In this document: positions 9,801 through 17,917 of the stretch, piece by piece
How positions within the stretch are numbered: the first letter of the stretch is position 1
How the letters are laid out: each line of letters starts with the position of its first letter
NCBI GenBank assembly: GCA_035570935.1
Contig: DATMKU010000169.1
Coordinates: forward strand, 1-34,526
Source of the DNA: AP-15 sp035570935
Lineage (GTDB): Bacteria; Pseudomonadota; Alphaproteobacteria; ATCC43930; CGMCC-115725
Reading direction: 5' to 3'
Length of the DNA stretch: 34,526 nt
Position numbers and translations under genes: made by a program
The notes under the pieces: generated by a model
Seen by the model: the letters and a program-made list of their open reading frames with translations, nothing else
Database searches by the model: none
Told to the model about the DNA's origin: nothing

Positions 9801-10029
9801 GCTTGGCCAGGGTGCGGGATCGGAATTGCGGCGGCCGCTCGGCATCGCGATCGTCGGCGGGCTGCTCGTGTCGCAATGGCTCACCCTCTACACCACGCCG
9901 ATCATCTACCTCTACCTCGAGCGTTTCGGGCGCTGGGTCGGTCGGCCCTACCGGCCGTCGCGCATTGCGGACGCGCTGGCGGGTGGAGACGGGTCGGTGC
10001 TCGCGCGAGAACGCCAGGGCGCTGAGTAA
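6880..10029 (+). CDS. RND multidrug efflux permease, first of two tandem copies (MdtB/MdtC-like)
   Basis: This 1049-residue protein has the HAE1-type RND layout: an N-terminal helix beginning SEPFIRRPIATSLLM, a periplasmic porter loop, helices 2-6, a second porter loop and the final helices. The proton-relay pair Asp401-Asp402 lies in SVGFIVDDAVVMIENIV, and the GxGGP-like C-terminal region reads ALPSAGVGALL. Export is driven by the proton gradient; the substrates are unknown. It follows the adaptor gene after 61 bp and is followed by a paralogue of exactly equal length, as in MdtB/MdtC pairs that assemble as a heterotrimer. Roughly three quarters of residues are shared with that neighbour by eye. 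Confidence 0.95.
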   Translation: MNVSEPFIRRPIATSLLMLGILVFGIGAYGLLPVAALPNVDFPTITVSVNYPGASPDTMASAVATPLEQQFAAIPSLDQMTSTSGVGSLSITLQFDLSRNIDAAAEDVQQAINAASGLLPPDLPSPPTYRKTNPADRPVLIYAVHSNSLPIYRVDDYAYVILAQKLSTVPGVSEARIFGQQTYAAHVQINPGSLAARGLGFEDVRNALVATTLDRPKGTLEGAHQTYTLDTNDQLFDAAAYDNVIIAYRNGAPVRVKDVGRAVDSVQYARTGAWFFDTRAEGLAIQRQAGANTIELVDTIKAMVPRIMESFPPSVKVDLVSDRSLVIRAAVHDVQFTMMMTIALVILVIFLFLRTLWATIIPSAAVPLSLLATFAVMYAVGYSLDNISLMALTISVGFIVDDAVVMIENIVRYIEMGDRPFEAALKGAGQIGFTIISITFSLIAVFIPLLFMGGIIGRLFREFAVTVSVAVVASAAISLTLTPVLCSLFLKEQGLHQAGWFNRALEGGFNWMLRWYDRGLNFVFRHQLPTLLSTLALIVLTGYLYVTIPKGFFPEQDTGFIFGQADAREDISYYGMAKVTQQIVDIVRRDPDVSGVFSFTGATAYNPTENTARIFIQLVPHNQRSLTSNQIIQRLRPKVAAVQGIRFFMQSGQDISIGGRLSRTLYQYTLTDTDPDELNRWAPILERAMKKLPELQDVASDQQIAAPHIAVQIDRDAASRMGVSPSLIDATLYDAFGQRQVATMYTSKNQYKVVLEVEPQFQDDPTALSKIYVAGPNGAQISISAFAHFTSKIESLSVNHQGQFPAVTLSFNLAPGVALGQAVDKIQALTADLRVPGTLDGSFQGTAQAFQASLSSTPLLVAAAILVVYIVLGVLYESYIHPITILSALPSAGVGALLALKILHYDLSVIAMIGIILLIGIVKKNAIMMIDFALQAERIQGKSPREAIHQACVLRFRPIMMTTFAALFGGLPIALGQGAGSELRRPLGIAIVGGLLVSQWLTLYTTPIIYLYLERFGRWVGRPYRPSRIADALAGGDGSVLARERQGAE

Positions 10030-10128
10030 CCGCGATGACTCGCCGGCACGCGGGGACCGCGCGCATCGAAAGCCCGGCGCTTCGAGCCTCGGAACGGAAC
10101 GCAACTCTCTGACTACGAGCAGGCGCTG

Positions 10129-13100
10129 ATGAGCATTTCAGAACCTTTTATCAGGCGGCCGATCGCCACCTCGCTGTTGATGCTGGGGGTGCTGGTCTTT
10201 GGCATCGCGGCTTACGGTTTGCTGCCGGTAGCGCCGCTGCCCGATGTCGATTTCCCGACCATCACGGTAACCGCCAGCTACCCTGGCGCGAGCCCGGAGA
10301 CAATGGCCTCGGCGATCGCGACCCCGCTCGAACAGCAATTCACTTCAATTCCCTCGCTCGACCAGATGACCTCGCTGTCCGGCATCGGGACGACGACGAT
10401 CACCTTGCAGTTCGACCTGTCGCGCAATATCGACGGTGCGGCGGTGGACGTGGTCACGGCGATCAATGCCGCGAGCGGCTTGCTGCCGAAAGACCTGCCG
10501 AGCCCGCCGACGTATAAAAAGGTCAATCCGGCGGATTTCCCGATCCTGATCTACGCCGTCCATTCGGACGCGGTACCCGATTATAAGCTCGACGATTACG
10601 CCAATTTGGTGCTTGGCGAGAGGCTTTCTCAAGTGCCGGGGGTCGGACAGGTCTCGATCTTTGGCCAGAAGCTCTATGCCGCCCGCGCGCGGGTCAATCC
10701 GGCGGCGCTTGCCGCGCACGGCATCGGGCTCGAGGACGTCCGCAACGCGCTCGCAAATGCGACGGTCAATGAGCCCAAGGGCTCGATCGAAGGCGCCCAC
10801 CAGGTGGTTACGCTCGAGACCAACGACCAGCTCTTTAATGCGGCGGCTTACGGCAACATCATCATTGCCTACCGCCACGGCGCGCCGGTGCGCATCAAGG
10901 ATGTGGGCGACGTCGTCAATTCGGTGCAGAACACCCGGGTCGGCGCCTGGTTCAACAATCGGCCGGCCGAGGGCGTTGCGATCCAGAAGGCTCCGGGCGC
11001 CAATACGGTCGCCTTGGTCGACACGATCAAGGCGTTGATGCCAAAGCTCGAACAGTCGATCCCGCCCTCGGTTCACGTCGATCTGATGCTCGACCGCACG
11101 CTCGTGACCCGCGCAGCGGTGCGCGACGTGCAGTTCACGATGCTGCTGACGATTTCGCTCGTCATCATCGTGATCTTTGTGTTCCTGCGGACAATCTGGG
11201 CAACGGTGATCCCGAGTCTCTCGGTGCCGCTGTCGCTGCTCGCGACCTTCGCGGTGATGTACGTCGCCGGGTTCAGCCTCGACAACATCTCGCTGATGGC
11301 GTTGACCATCTCGGTCGGCTTTGTCGTCGATGATGCGATCGTGATGATCGAAAACATCGTGCGCTATATCGAACAGGGGATGCGCCCGTTCGACGCTGCG
11401 CTCAAGGGCGCCGGGCAGATTGGCTTTACCATTATTTCGATCACCTTTTCGCTGATCGCGGTGTTCATCCCGCTATTTGCGATGGGCGGAATTATCGGCC
11501 GGCTGTTTCGCGAATTCGCAATCACCGTATCGGTTGCCGTGGTGTCCTCGGCGATCGTGTCGCTGACCCTGACGCCGGTCTTGTGCTCGCTGTTCTTGAA
11601 AGAGCAGGGCTTGCATCCGGCCAACCGGTTCAACCGCGCCGCCGAGCGCTTTTTCGAGTGGATGATCGGGGCTTACGACCGCGGGCTCAATTTCGTCTTT
11701 CGCCACCAATTCCCAGTGCTGGTTTCGACCCTGCTGCTGATGGTGGCAACGGGCTATCTCTATGCGAAGATCCCAAAAGGGTTCTTCCCGCAACAGGACA
11801 CCGGAACGGTCTTTGGCGAGCTCGACACCAGGGAGGACGCGTCGTTCCTGGCGACGGTCAAGATGGCCCATCAAGTTGTCGACATCATCCGCCAGGATCC
11901 GGGCGTCGGCGGCGTCTTCATGCTCGCCGGCGCCTATGCCTACAACCCGACCGAAAACGCCGCTCGCCTCTTTTTTGCGCTGAAACCGTTCGATCAGCGC
12001 AGCGATACCGCCGATCAAATTGTGCAACGCCTACGCCGGAAGGTGGCCGTCGTCGAAGGCGCCAAATTCTTTATGCAGGTGCCGCAAAACATCACCGTCG
12101 GCGGCCGCCTCAGCCGCACGCAATACCAATACACATTGACCGATACGGACGACGCGGAACTCAATCATTGGGCGCCGATCCTCGAAGCCGCGATGCGCAA
12201 ATTGCCTGGGTTGCAGGATGTCGCCTCCGACCAGCAAGACGCCGCGCCGACGATGACAATCGATATCGATCGCGATGCCGCTTACCGGCTCGGCCTGTCG
12301 GCTTCGGTGATCGACCAGACCCTCTATGACGCGTTCGGCCAACGCCAGGTCGCGACGATCTACACCGCGTCCAACCAGTATAAGGTGGTTCTCGAAGTTC
12401 AACCGCAATTCCAGAGCGACCCGTCGGTGCTGTCGAAAATCTATGTCCCCGGGCCGAATGGAGCGCAGGTTCCGATTTCCTCTTTTGCCCATTATGTCTC
12501 GAAAGTCGAGCCGCTGTCGGTCAGCCATCAAGGCGTGTTTCCGGCGGTGACATTGTCGTTCAACCTTGCCCCCGGCACAGCGCTCGGCCAGGCCGTTGAG
12601 GAGATTCAGGCCGCGGCCGAACGGCTCGGCGCGCCACCGACATTGAACGGTTCGTTCCAGGGTACGGCGCAAGCCTTCCAGGCGTCGCTGTCGTCGATGC
12701 CGCTGCTCGTCGCCGCCGCGATCCTCGTCGTCTATATCGTGCTCGGCGTGCTCTATGAGAGCTACATCCACCCGATCACGATCCTCTCGGCGTTGCCCTC
12801 AGCCGGGGTCGGCGCGCTATTGATGCTGATGTTGTTCCACTACGATCTCAGCGTCATCGCGCTCGTTGGCGTAATTTTGCTAATCGGCATCGTCAAAAAG
12901 AACGCGATCATGATGATCGATTTCGCCTTGCAGGCCGAGCGGCTGGAGGGCAAGAGCCCGCGCGAGGCGATCCACCAGGCTTGTCTCTTACGCTTCCGCC
13001 CGATCATGATGACGACGTTCGCGGCGTTGTTCGGGGCGATGCCGATCGCGTTCGGCCAAGGCGCCGGCTCCGAGTTGCGCCAGCCGCTCGGAATCGCGAT

Positions 13101-13278
13101 CGTCGGCGGGCTTTTGGTGTCGCAGTGGCTCACACTCTATACGACGCCAGTTATCTATCTCTATCTCGAACGCTTCGCCCACTGGGTTGGCCGTCCCTAC
13201 CGGCCGTCGCGCATGGCCGACGCGCTGTCGGTCGACGGTCGCCCGGTGCTCGAGCCCGAGCGCCAGGGCGCGCAGTGA
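10129..13278 (+). CDS. RND multidrug efflux permease, second tandem copy (MdtB/MdtC-like)
   Basis: This 1049-residue paralogue of the preceding permease starts at ATG 10129. It keeps the same layout, with the proton-relay Asp401-Asp402 in SVGFVVDDAIVMIENIV. The porter regions diverge most; the membrane helices are nearly identical between the copies. In MdtBC-type systems one subunit mainly translocates protons and the other binds drug. Which role belongs to which copy cannot be assigned, because both keep the acidic pair. A 99-bp gap separates the permeases, and the stop codon overlaps a possible GTG start of the MarR gene. Confidence 0.95.
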   Translation: MSISEPFIRRPIATSLLMLGVLVFGIAAYGLLPVAPLPDVDFPTITVTASYPGASPETMASAIATPLEQQFTSIPSLDQMTSLSGIGTTTITLQFDLSRNIDGAAVDVVTAINAASGLLPKDLPSPPTYKKVNPADFPILIYAVHSDAVPDYKLDDYANLVLGERLSQVPGVGQVSIFGQKLYAARARVNPAALAAHGIGLEDVRNALANATVNEPKGSIEGAHQVVTLETNDQLFNAAAYGNIIIAYRHGAPVRIKDVGDVVNSVQNTRVGAWFNNRPAEGVAIQKAPGANTVALVDTIKALMPKLEQSIPPSVHVDLMLDRTLVTRAAVRDVQFTMLLTISLVIIVIFVFLRTIWATVIPSLSVPLSLLATFAVMYVAGFSLDNISLMALTISVGFVVDDAIVMIENIVRYIEQGMRPFDAALKGAGQIGFTIISITFSLIAVFIPLFAMGGIIGRLFREFAITVSVAVVSSAIVSLTLTPVLCSLFLKEQGLHPANRFNRAAERFFEWMIGAYDRGLNFVFRHQFPVLVSTLLLMVATGYLYAKIPKGFFPQQDTGTVFGELDTREDASFLATVKMAHQVVDIIRQDPGVGGVFMLAGAYAYNPTENAARLFFALKPFDQRSDTADQIVQRLRRKVAVVEGAKFFMQVPQNITVGGRLSRTQYQYTLTDTDDAELNHWAPILEAAMRKLPGLQDVASDQQDAAPTMTIDIDRDAAYRLGLSASVIDQTLYDAFGQRQVATIYTASNQYKVVLEVQPQFQSDPSVLSKIYVPGPNGAQVPISSFAHYVSKVEPLSVSHQGVFPAVTLSFNLAPGTALGQAVEEIQAAAERLGAPPTLNGSFQGTAQAFQASLSSMPLLVAAAILVVYIVLGVLYESYIHPITILSALPSAGVGALLMLMLFHYDLSVIALVGVILLIGIVKKNAIMMIDFALQAERLEGKSPREAIHQACLLRFRPIMMTTFAALFGAMPIAFGQGAGSELRQPLGIAIVGGLLVSQWLTLYTTPVIYLYLERFAHWVGRPYRPSRMADALSVDGRPVLEPERQGAQ

Positions 13279-13283
13279 CGGCG

Positions 13284-13844
13284 ATGACACGCAACCACGT
13301 AGCGACCGAGCGCGCCGCAACTGACGCGTTCCCGGCTGCGGATCGCACCTTCGGTTTTCTTATTCACGACGTCTCGCGCCTGCTCAAGCGGCGCTTCGAG
13401 CGCGCCGCCCGCCACACCGGGCTGCCGATCACGAGGCGGCAAGCGGCGGTCATGCTCTACATCGCGCGCCACCAAGGGGTGAGCCAGGCTGAGGTTGCGA
13501 CTTGGCTCGACATCGAGCCGATAGCACTGGTGCGGATGCTCGACAAATTGCACGAGGAAGGTCTGGTTGAGCGCCGCGCCCATCCGACCGACCGGCGGGT
13601 GCGGACGTTGTGGCTGACCCCCGGCGCCGACCGCGTCGTCGACCGCATTCTCGACATCAATCTGGCGATCCGCGAAGAGGCGTTTGCCGGGCTCGCATCC
13701 GGCACGCGCGACGCGATGATTGCCGCCCTCGGCAGCGTGAAAGACAATCTGATGTTGCGGGAGGAAGCGGCAGCCAACGAACGCTCGGGCCTTGCCGCCG
13801 ACCTGACCGCCGAACCGCTGCCCGCCGACGCGCCGGCTGAATAA
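13284..13844 (+). CDS. MarR family transcriptional regulator
   Basis: The protein has 186 residues from ATG 13284. An in-frame GTG at 13275 overlaps the permease stop (GTGA) and would add three residues, a typical coupling arrangement. The fold is MarR-like: an N-terminal dimerisation helix (RTFGFLIHDVSRLLKRRFERA), a helix-turn-helix (VSQAEVATWLDIEPIALVRMLDKL) and a wing (RRAHPTDRRVRTLWLT). MarR proteins are dimeric repressors released by small phenolic or drug-like ligands. Position as the last gene of an efflux operon points to autoregulation of the pump, perhaps through the AT-rich palindrome near 5617. The tail (about 40 residues after the last helix) is rich in Ala, Glu and Pro. Confidence 0.92.
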   Translation: MTRNHVATERAATDAFPAADRTFGFLIHDVSRLLKRRFERAARHTGLPITRRQAAVMLYIARHQGVSQAEVATWLDIEPIALVRMLDKLHEEGLVERRAHPTDRRVRTLWLTPGADRVVDRILDINLAIREEAFAGLASGTRDAMIAALGSVKDNLMLREEAAANERSGLAADLTAEPLPADAPAE

Positions 13845-13866
13845 GCCGAACAACGGGGAGTGACGG

Positions 13867-15090
13867 ATGCGCCGCCGCGAGCTGCTGACTGCCCCCGCAG
13901 TCGTCGCAATCGCCACGGCCGGGCCGGTTGCGACCCCGCCGCCGGTAATCGCCCGGTATGCCGCCCTCGATGCGATGTTGCGCCCCTACCTCGCGCAATT
14001 CGGCCTCCCCGCCCTCGCCGGGGCGGTTGTACGCGATGGCCGGGTCGTCGCAGCGGGAGCGTTCGGCACACGCCGCGTCGGCACCCGCATTCCGGTGACG
14101 ATCGACGACCGCTTTCATATCGGCTCCGATACCAAGGCGATGACCGCGTTGTTGGCGGGGATGCTGATCGAGTCCGGCAAATTGCACTGGGATACGACCG
14201 TGGGCTCGGTGTTTCCGGAGCTGGCGCCGGCGATGGCGCCCGATGTCGGCGGCGTGACGCTTGTGCAGCTATTGTCGCATACCAGCGGCATTCCGAGCGA
14301 CAACCCAGCGCAGGACGAGCTTATCGAACAATCCTTTGCCCAGCCCGGCAACCTCGACGAATTGCGCTATTGGATCATCACCGGGCTCGTCAAGCAGCAG
14401 CTTCGGTCAAAGCCCGGCGCACAATTCGCCTATTCGAACCTCGGCTACACGCTCGCCGGGGCGATTATCGAGCGGATCGGCGGCAAGACCTGGGAGGAGC
14501 TGGTCGCCGTGCGCATCTTTGACCCGCTCGGGCTCAAGACCGCCGGGTTCGGGCCGCAATCGAGCCTCGGCCGGCTCGACGCGCCGCTTGGTCACCGGAC
14601 ATTGCCGAACGGGATGCTGAAAGCGATGCTGGCCGGCCCCAACGGCGACAATCCCCAAGCGATCGGACCCGCCGGCACCGTGCATCTGTCGGTGCTCGAC
14701 TTCGCGGCGTGGGCCGGCTGGCATGTCGGTGCCGGCAAGCGCGGCCCGGTGCTGCTCGGCCAGGAGACGTTCCGCAAGCTCCACACCATGGTCATCGACA
14801 TGCCGCCAAAAGCGGATGCACCGGTCGGCACGCCGTCGAGCGGCAGCTACGGGCTCGGCATCGGGCAAGTCAGCTTGCCGATTTCGCCGGAGCCGTTTTT
14901 GTTTCATGGCGGCTCGAACGAAATGAACCTCGCCTACATCATGCTGCAGCCGAAATACGATTTCGCGATGGTGATGATGACCAATGTGGGCGGCGACAAG
15001 GCAGACAAGGCGCTCAAGGCGCTAGGGGCAAAGCTCTACAAGGGTTTCGGCCCCGCCCCCGCCAGCACGGGCGATCGTCACTCGGGCTAG
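13867..15090 (+). CDS. Beta-lactamase-fold serine hydrolase (class C / esterase type), Tat-like signal
   Basis: This 407-residue protein has GGGGAG six bases before ATG 13867. The N-terminus MRRRELLTAPAVVAIATAG looks like a twin-arginine signal. The catalytic triad of the serine beta-lactamase/DD-peptidase fold is clear: Ser87-Asp-Thr-Lys90 (GSDTK), Tyr189-Ser-Asn191 (AYSNLGY) and His347-Gly-Gly349 (FHGGSN) in place of KTG. HTSGIPSD after the first helix bundle is typical of this family. It probably acts in the periplasm as an esterase, peptidase or lactamase; HGG instead of KTG favours esterase or peptidase members over true AmpC enzymes. It follows marR by 22 bp and may belong to the efflux transcript. 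Confidence 0.92.
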   Translation: MRRRELLTAPAVVAIATAGPVATPPPVIARYAALDAMLRPYLAQFGLPALAGAVVRDGRVVAAGAFGTRRVGTRIPVTIDDRFHIGSDTKAMTALLAGMLIESGKLHWDTTVGSVFPELAPAMAPDVGGVTLVQLLSHTSGIPSDNPAQDELIEQSFAQPGNLDELRYWIITGLVKQQLRSKPGAQFAYSNLGYTLAGAIIERIGGKTWEELVAVRIFDPLGLKTAGFGPQSSLGRLDAPLGHRTLPNGMLKAMLAGPNGDNPQAIGPAGTVHLSVLDFAAWAGWHVGAGKRGPVLLGQETFRKLHTMVIDMPPKADAPVGTPSSGSYGLGIGQVSLPISPEPFLFHGGSNEMNLAYIMLQPKYDFAMVMMTNVGGDKADKALKALGAKLYKGFGPAPASTGDRHSG

Positions 15091-15230
15091 CCCCTTCTTC
15101 TCGGAGGTTTAACCGCCGCTCCGCGAACGCGGGCACGGGTTCGAGGTCGGCGACGGGCCATCGGTGGCTCGCACGAGCGGCAGCGGTCGTTCCGTCGCCG
15201 GATCGACCGCTACGAGCCTCGGATCGGCGG

Positions 15231-16145
15231 CTACTGCCGAGTATATTTGACGACCCGGCGCGCCCGGCCCCAATTGCCCGGCTGGACGACATAGAGGTCC
15301 TTGTGCGAGTCGACCCAGATGCCATGGCAGGAGCGATTGACTGGGCCATCACCCCAGCGCGCCAGTCTTTCGCCGTCGAGGGTCAGGATGCTGATCATGC
15401 CGCCGTTGTGCTCGGGGATGTAGACGGTGTCCTCGTCGTCGACATAGAAAAACGCTGGGCCGATCAGCTCGGTCGGCCACACTTCGAGCAACTTGCCACC
15501 CTGGTCGAAGATCTGTACCCGGTCGTTTTCGCGGTCGGCGACAAGCAGGCGGCCGCGGCGGTCGATCCACACCCCGTGCGGCAGATTGAACTGGCCGGGT
15601 GCGGTGCCCGGTTCGCCCCACGAAAACATCAGCTTGCCGTCGGCGGCGAATTTGTGCACGCGGGCGTTGCCATAGCCGTCGCTGATGAAGAACTCGCCAT
15701 TGGGCGCAAACGCGATGTCGGTCGGCAGATTGAACGGGCCGCCGCCATGCGTGACCTTTTTCCACGCCGACGAGCTGAAATCGTCCTCCGGCACACCGGT
15801 GTCGGAGCGCTGGCCCCTGACGCCAATAGTATGCTGCAATTCGCCGTCGGTGGTGAATTTCATGAACTGGCCGTGATATTCGTCGGTCAGCCAGACGAAA
15901 TCGTCTTTGTCGATGCGGATCGCATGCGGAAACGAAAACATTCCCGCGCCCCACGACTTCAGAAAGTTGCCGTCGCGATCGAACACCACCACCGGATGTT
16001 CGGAATTGCGGTTGAAGCAGTAGACGCGGTCCTGTGAATCGATGGCGACCGCACACGCCCGTACTTCCAGCCCTGCGGGCGGCCGAGCCCACTCTTCGTT
16101 GACCCTATAGGTGTATTTGCCGCTGCCGACGATGGGATCCATCAT
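15231..16145 (-). CDS. NHL-repeat beta-propeller protein (peptidyl-amidating-lyase-like)
   Basis: This 304-residue protein starts at ATG 16145 with an AAGGGGG ribosome site. It consists of NHL-type blades, each with a pattern such as VFDRDGNFLKSWG, HAIRIDKDDFVWLTD, NLPTDIAFAPNGEFFISDG, NLPHGVWIDRRGRLLVADR and HGIWVDSHKDLYVVQ. The order resembles the six-bladed propeller of peptidyl-alpha-hydroxyglycine lyases, but enzymatic activity is not implied in bacterial homologues. No signal peptide is seen, so it is probably cytoplasmic. It stands alone: it converges with the serine hydrolase and diverges from thiE. Confidence 0.88.
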   Translation of the reverse strand: MMDPIVGSGKYTYRVNEEWARPPAGLEVRACAVAIDSQDRVYCFNRNSEHPVVVFDRDGNFLKSWGAGMFSFPHAIRIDKDDFVWLTDEYHGQFMKFTTDGELQHTIGVRGQRSDTGVPEDDFSSSAWKKVTHGGGPFNLPTDIAFAPNGEFFISDGYGNARVHKFAADGKLMFSWGEPGTAPGQFNLPHGVWIDRRGRLLVADRENDRVQIFDQGGKLLEVWPTELIGPAFFYVDDEDTVYIPEHNGGMISILTLDGERLARWGDGPVNRSCHGIWVDSHKDLYVVQPGNWGRARRVVKYTRQ

Positions 16146-16222
16146 TTCCCCCTTTCCATTTTCTGTGATCGCGGAGGATCGCTGCCGGCGGCATTATAGC
16201 AGCCGTGGCGGCTGACGGATCG

Positions 16223-16234
16223 ATAAACGTTTAT
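16223..16234. promoter_or_regulatory. Perfect 12-bp palindrome upstream of thiE
   Basis: ATAAACGTTTAT is a perfect AT-rich palindrome in the 102-bp region between the divergent NHL-protein and thiE genes, 13 bp before the first possible thiE ATG. Its symmetry and base composition stand out from the GC-rich surroundings, so it may be an operator for either gene. No regulator is identified. Confidence 0.35.
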
Positions 16235-16247
16235 GACCGCCGTGTAG

Positions 16248-16946
16248 ATGGGGGCGGAAATGGCAATGGCGCGCAGCGGATCAACGGAGCACGACGAGGC
16301 GACGACGCGGCTCTATCTGATCACCCCGCCGGCGTTTGATCTGGACAAGTTCGCGAAGGATTTTGAGGACGCGTTGGCCGGTGGCGATGTCGCCTGCCTG
16401 CAATTGCGGCTCAAGGATGTCGCCGACGACGTGGTTCGCCGCGCCGGCGCGGTATTGCAGCCGATCGCGCAGGCGCACGACGTGGCCTTCATTATGAACG
16501 ACCGGCCCGACCTCGCCGCCGAGCTCGGTTGCGACGGAGTTCATGTCGGCGAGGAGGATATGCCCTATGCCGAGGCGCGGCGGCTAATGGGTCCCGACCG
16601 GATTGTCGGCGTAACCTGCGGGGCGAGCCGCGACCGCGCGATCACCGCCGCCGAGGCCGGCGCCGACTATGTCGCCTTCGGCGCCTTCTTCCCGAGCCCG
16701 ACAAAGGGCGGCGCCAAATACCGCGCCTCGCCCGAGGTGTTGCAAGACTGGAGCGAGACGACCGTCGTTCCCTGCTGCGCGATCGGCGGCATCACCCAGG
16801 AGAATTGCGGGCCGCTCATTGAAGCCGGCGCCGATTTCCTCGCGGTCATCTCCTCGATCTGGTCCTATCCCCAGGGCCCCCGCGCTGCCGTCGCCGATTT
16901 CAACGCGGTGTTCGCGAAATACGGGCGGGCGTATTCGGTGGCCTGA
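16248..16946 (+). CDS. thiE: Thiamine-phosphate synthase
   Basis: This 232-residue TIM-barrel enzyme joins HMP-pyrophosphate and thiazole phosphate into thiamine phosphate in the cytoplasm. Family blocks are visible: LYLITPP at strand 1, LQLRLKD, FIMNDRPDLAAELGCDGVHVGEEDM, GADYVAFGAFFPSPTKGG for the phosphate and thiazole site, and CAIGGITQENCGPLIEAGADFLAVIS at the C-terminal phosphate loop. The usual GVSTH-like segment reads VGVTCGASRD, a variant. Start choice is uncertain: ATGs at 16248, 16260 and 16266 are all in frame, and a purine-rich stretch (GGGGGCGGAA) favours the second or third. No other thi gene and no TPP riboswitch signature is nearby. Confidence 0.9.
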   Translation: MGAEMAMARSGSTEHDEATTRLYLITPPAFDLDKFAKDFEDALAGGDVACLQLRLKDVADDVVRRAGAVLQPIAQAHDVAFIMNDRPDLAAELGCDGVHVGEEDMPYAEARRLMGPDRIVGVTCGASRDRAITAAEAGADYVAFGAFFPSPTKGGAKYRASPEVLQDWSETTVVPCCAIGGITQENCGPLIEAGADFLAVISSIWSYPQGPRAAVADFNAVFAKYGRAYSVA

Positions 16947-16958
16947 GCTGCGCCGCCG

Positions 16959-17498
16959 GTGGACCTTCGTTCGACCAAGCTGTCCTCCGGCCGCATCGTA
17001 TTAACCGCATTTCGCGCGGAAGACGCCGCGGAAATCTTTGCCGCGGTCACCCCGGCGGTGACGCGGTTGATGAGTTTCGAACCATCGCCGTCGCTAGCGG
17101 CCTTTGCGGAAATCTGGCGGCAATGGCTTCCTCAAATGGCGGCCGGCAGCGCGGTATTTCTGGTCGTCCGTACAAATACGACCGGCGAGCTTCTGGGGGT
17201 TGCCGGCCTGCATGGTGTTGATGGCGATGAACCCGAGACGGGGATCTGGATAAAGGAGACTGCGCAAGGCCGGGGATATGGACGCGAGGCCATCGCATTA
17301 ATCGTCGCTTGGGCGTCGGTTTCGTTTGGCGCGCGCGGCTTGCGTTGGCCCGTTGCCGAGGCGAATGGTCCGAGCCGACGTCTCGCCGAATCACTCGGCG
17401 GCAAGATCGTCGGCCACGGACGATTACTCAAACCTCTCGGTATTGAATATACAGAAGTAATTTATCGAATACCAGCCGCATTTCGCTCAAGAACCTGA
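16959..17498 (+). CDS. GNAT family acetyltransferase (RimJ/RimL-like)
   Basis: This 179-residue protein starts at GTG 16959, 12 bp after thiE. It follows the RimJ/RimL pattern: an RIVLTAFRAEDAAEIF start, a central GVAGLHGV... ETGIWIKE strand region, the acetyl-CoA loop AQGRGYGREA, and PVAEANGPSRRLAESLGGKIVG at the end, which is the typical 'N-x-x-S-x-x-x-x-E-x-L-G-F' helix with GG in place of GF. It probably acetylates an alpha-amino group of a protein or small molecule. The substrate is unknown, and the link to thiamine synthesis may be only positional. Confidence 0.88.
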   Translation: MDLRSTKLSSGRIVLTAFRAEDAAEIFAAVTPAVTRLMSFEPSPSLAAFAEIWRQWLPQMAAGSAVFLVVRTNTTGELLGVAGLHGVDGDEPETGIWIKETAQGRGYGREAIALIVAWASVSFGARGLRWPVAEANGPSRRLAESLGGKIVGHGRLLKPLGIEYTEVIYRIPAAFRSRT

Positions 17499-17673
17499 CT
17501 CGGATCGAACGAGAAGCTTGAATGGTTTGCCCTAACTTCGAAAGCGAGAAACTAAGATGACCGCTCGCATCCTTGCAGATTGTTGGCTTCCGCTGTCGCG
17601 CAGAGCTATCCAAGGAAATTATGATCGCAAGCCGCTGTACTGGCGGTTGCACTTCACCCAATGACAGATCGTC

Positions 17674-17696
17674 GTGCCCGGACTTGGTCCGGGCAC
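17674..17696. repeat. REP-like palindrome 1
   Basis: A perfect 10-bp stem GTGCCCGGAC / GTCCGGGCAC with a TTG loop. It is followed by ACCCATGG, as in the commonest alphaproteobacterial dispersed repeats that read 'tgcccgg...ccgggca' next to a CATCC/CATGG tail. Confidence 0.8.
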
Positions 17697-17737
17697 CCAT
17701 GGGATCTGCGATCGGCGCTGGCGCGTGTGGCAAAGGC

Positions 17738-17769
17738 GTGGATGGCCGGGTCAAGCCCGGCCAAGACGA
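17738..17769. repeat. REP-like palindrome 2
   Basis: An 8-bp perfect stem TGGCCGGG (17743-17750) / CCCGGCCA (17756-17763) with a TCAAG loop, flanked by GTGGA and AGACGA. This is a well-known dispersed palindrome of Rhizobiales and Rhodospirillales. It matches the element inside epmA at 25 of 32 positions. Confidence 0.85.
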
Positions 17770-17818
17770 TAAAAGGCCGCGGCCACCCATCGAGATGCAA
17801 TCCTCTGGGCAAGCGTAG

Positions 17819-17835
17819 GGCGGGTGCAACCCGCC
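17819..17835. repeat. Short palindrome 3 (GGCGGGT-GCA-ACCCGCC)
   Basis: A 7-bp perfect stem with a three-base loop, preceded by GTAG. This belongs to a second dispersed repeat type ('gtagggcgggtgcaacccgcc'-like). It lies about 80 bp beyond the epmA stop and could terminate that transcript. Confidence 0.65.
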
Positions 17836-17917
17836 GTTGCGGCGACGGAACCGCTCGATCCGCCGTTTCGGATTGAGAAACGCGATATAGCGATCGGCCG
17901 CCAAGGTCGCCAAAATA

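Larger units (their letters stand above)
17499..17917. other. 419-bp non-coding stretch with dispersed palindromes
   Basis: No convincing gene was found between the GNAT and epmA stops. The stretch holds three separate perfect hairpins (entries at 17674, 17738 and 17819) of the kinds scattered through alphaproteobacterial intergenic DNA. The genes on both sides converge here, so the hairpins may also terminate transcription from both directions. Confidence 0.75.

Noticed and set aside
12981..13283. N-terminal extension of the MarR protein
   Set aside because: The frame is open further upstream, but that part overlaps the end of the permease gene in another frame and is Arg/Pro-rich. The fold begins after ATG 13284.
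16146..16260. TPP riboswitch upstream of thiE
   Set aside because: The 100-bp leader lacks the CTGAGA and ACCTGATCT-like conserved segments of the THI box and is too short for a full aptamer after a promoter.
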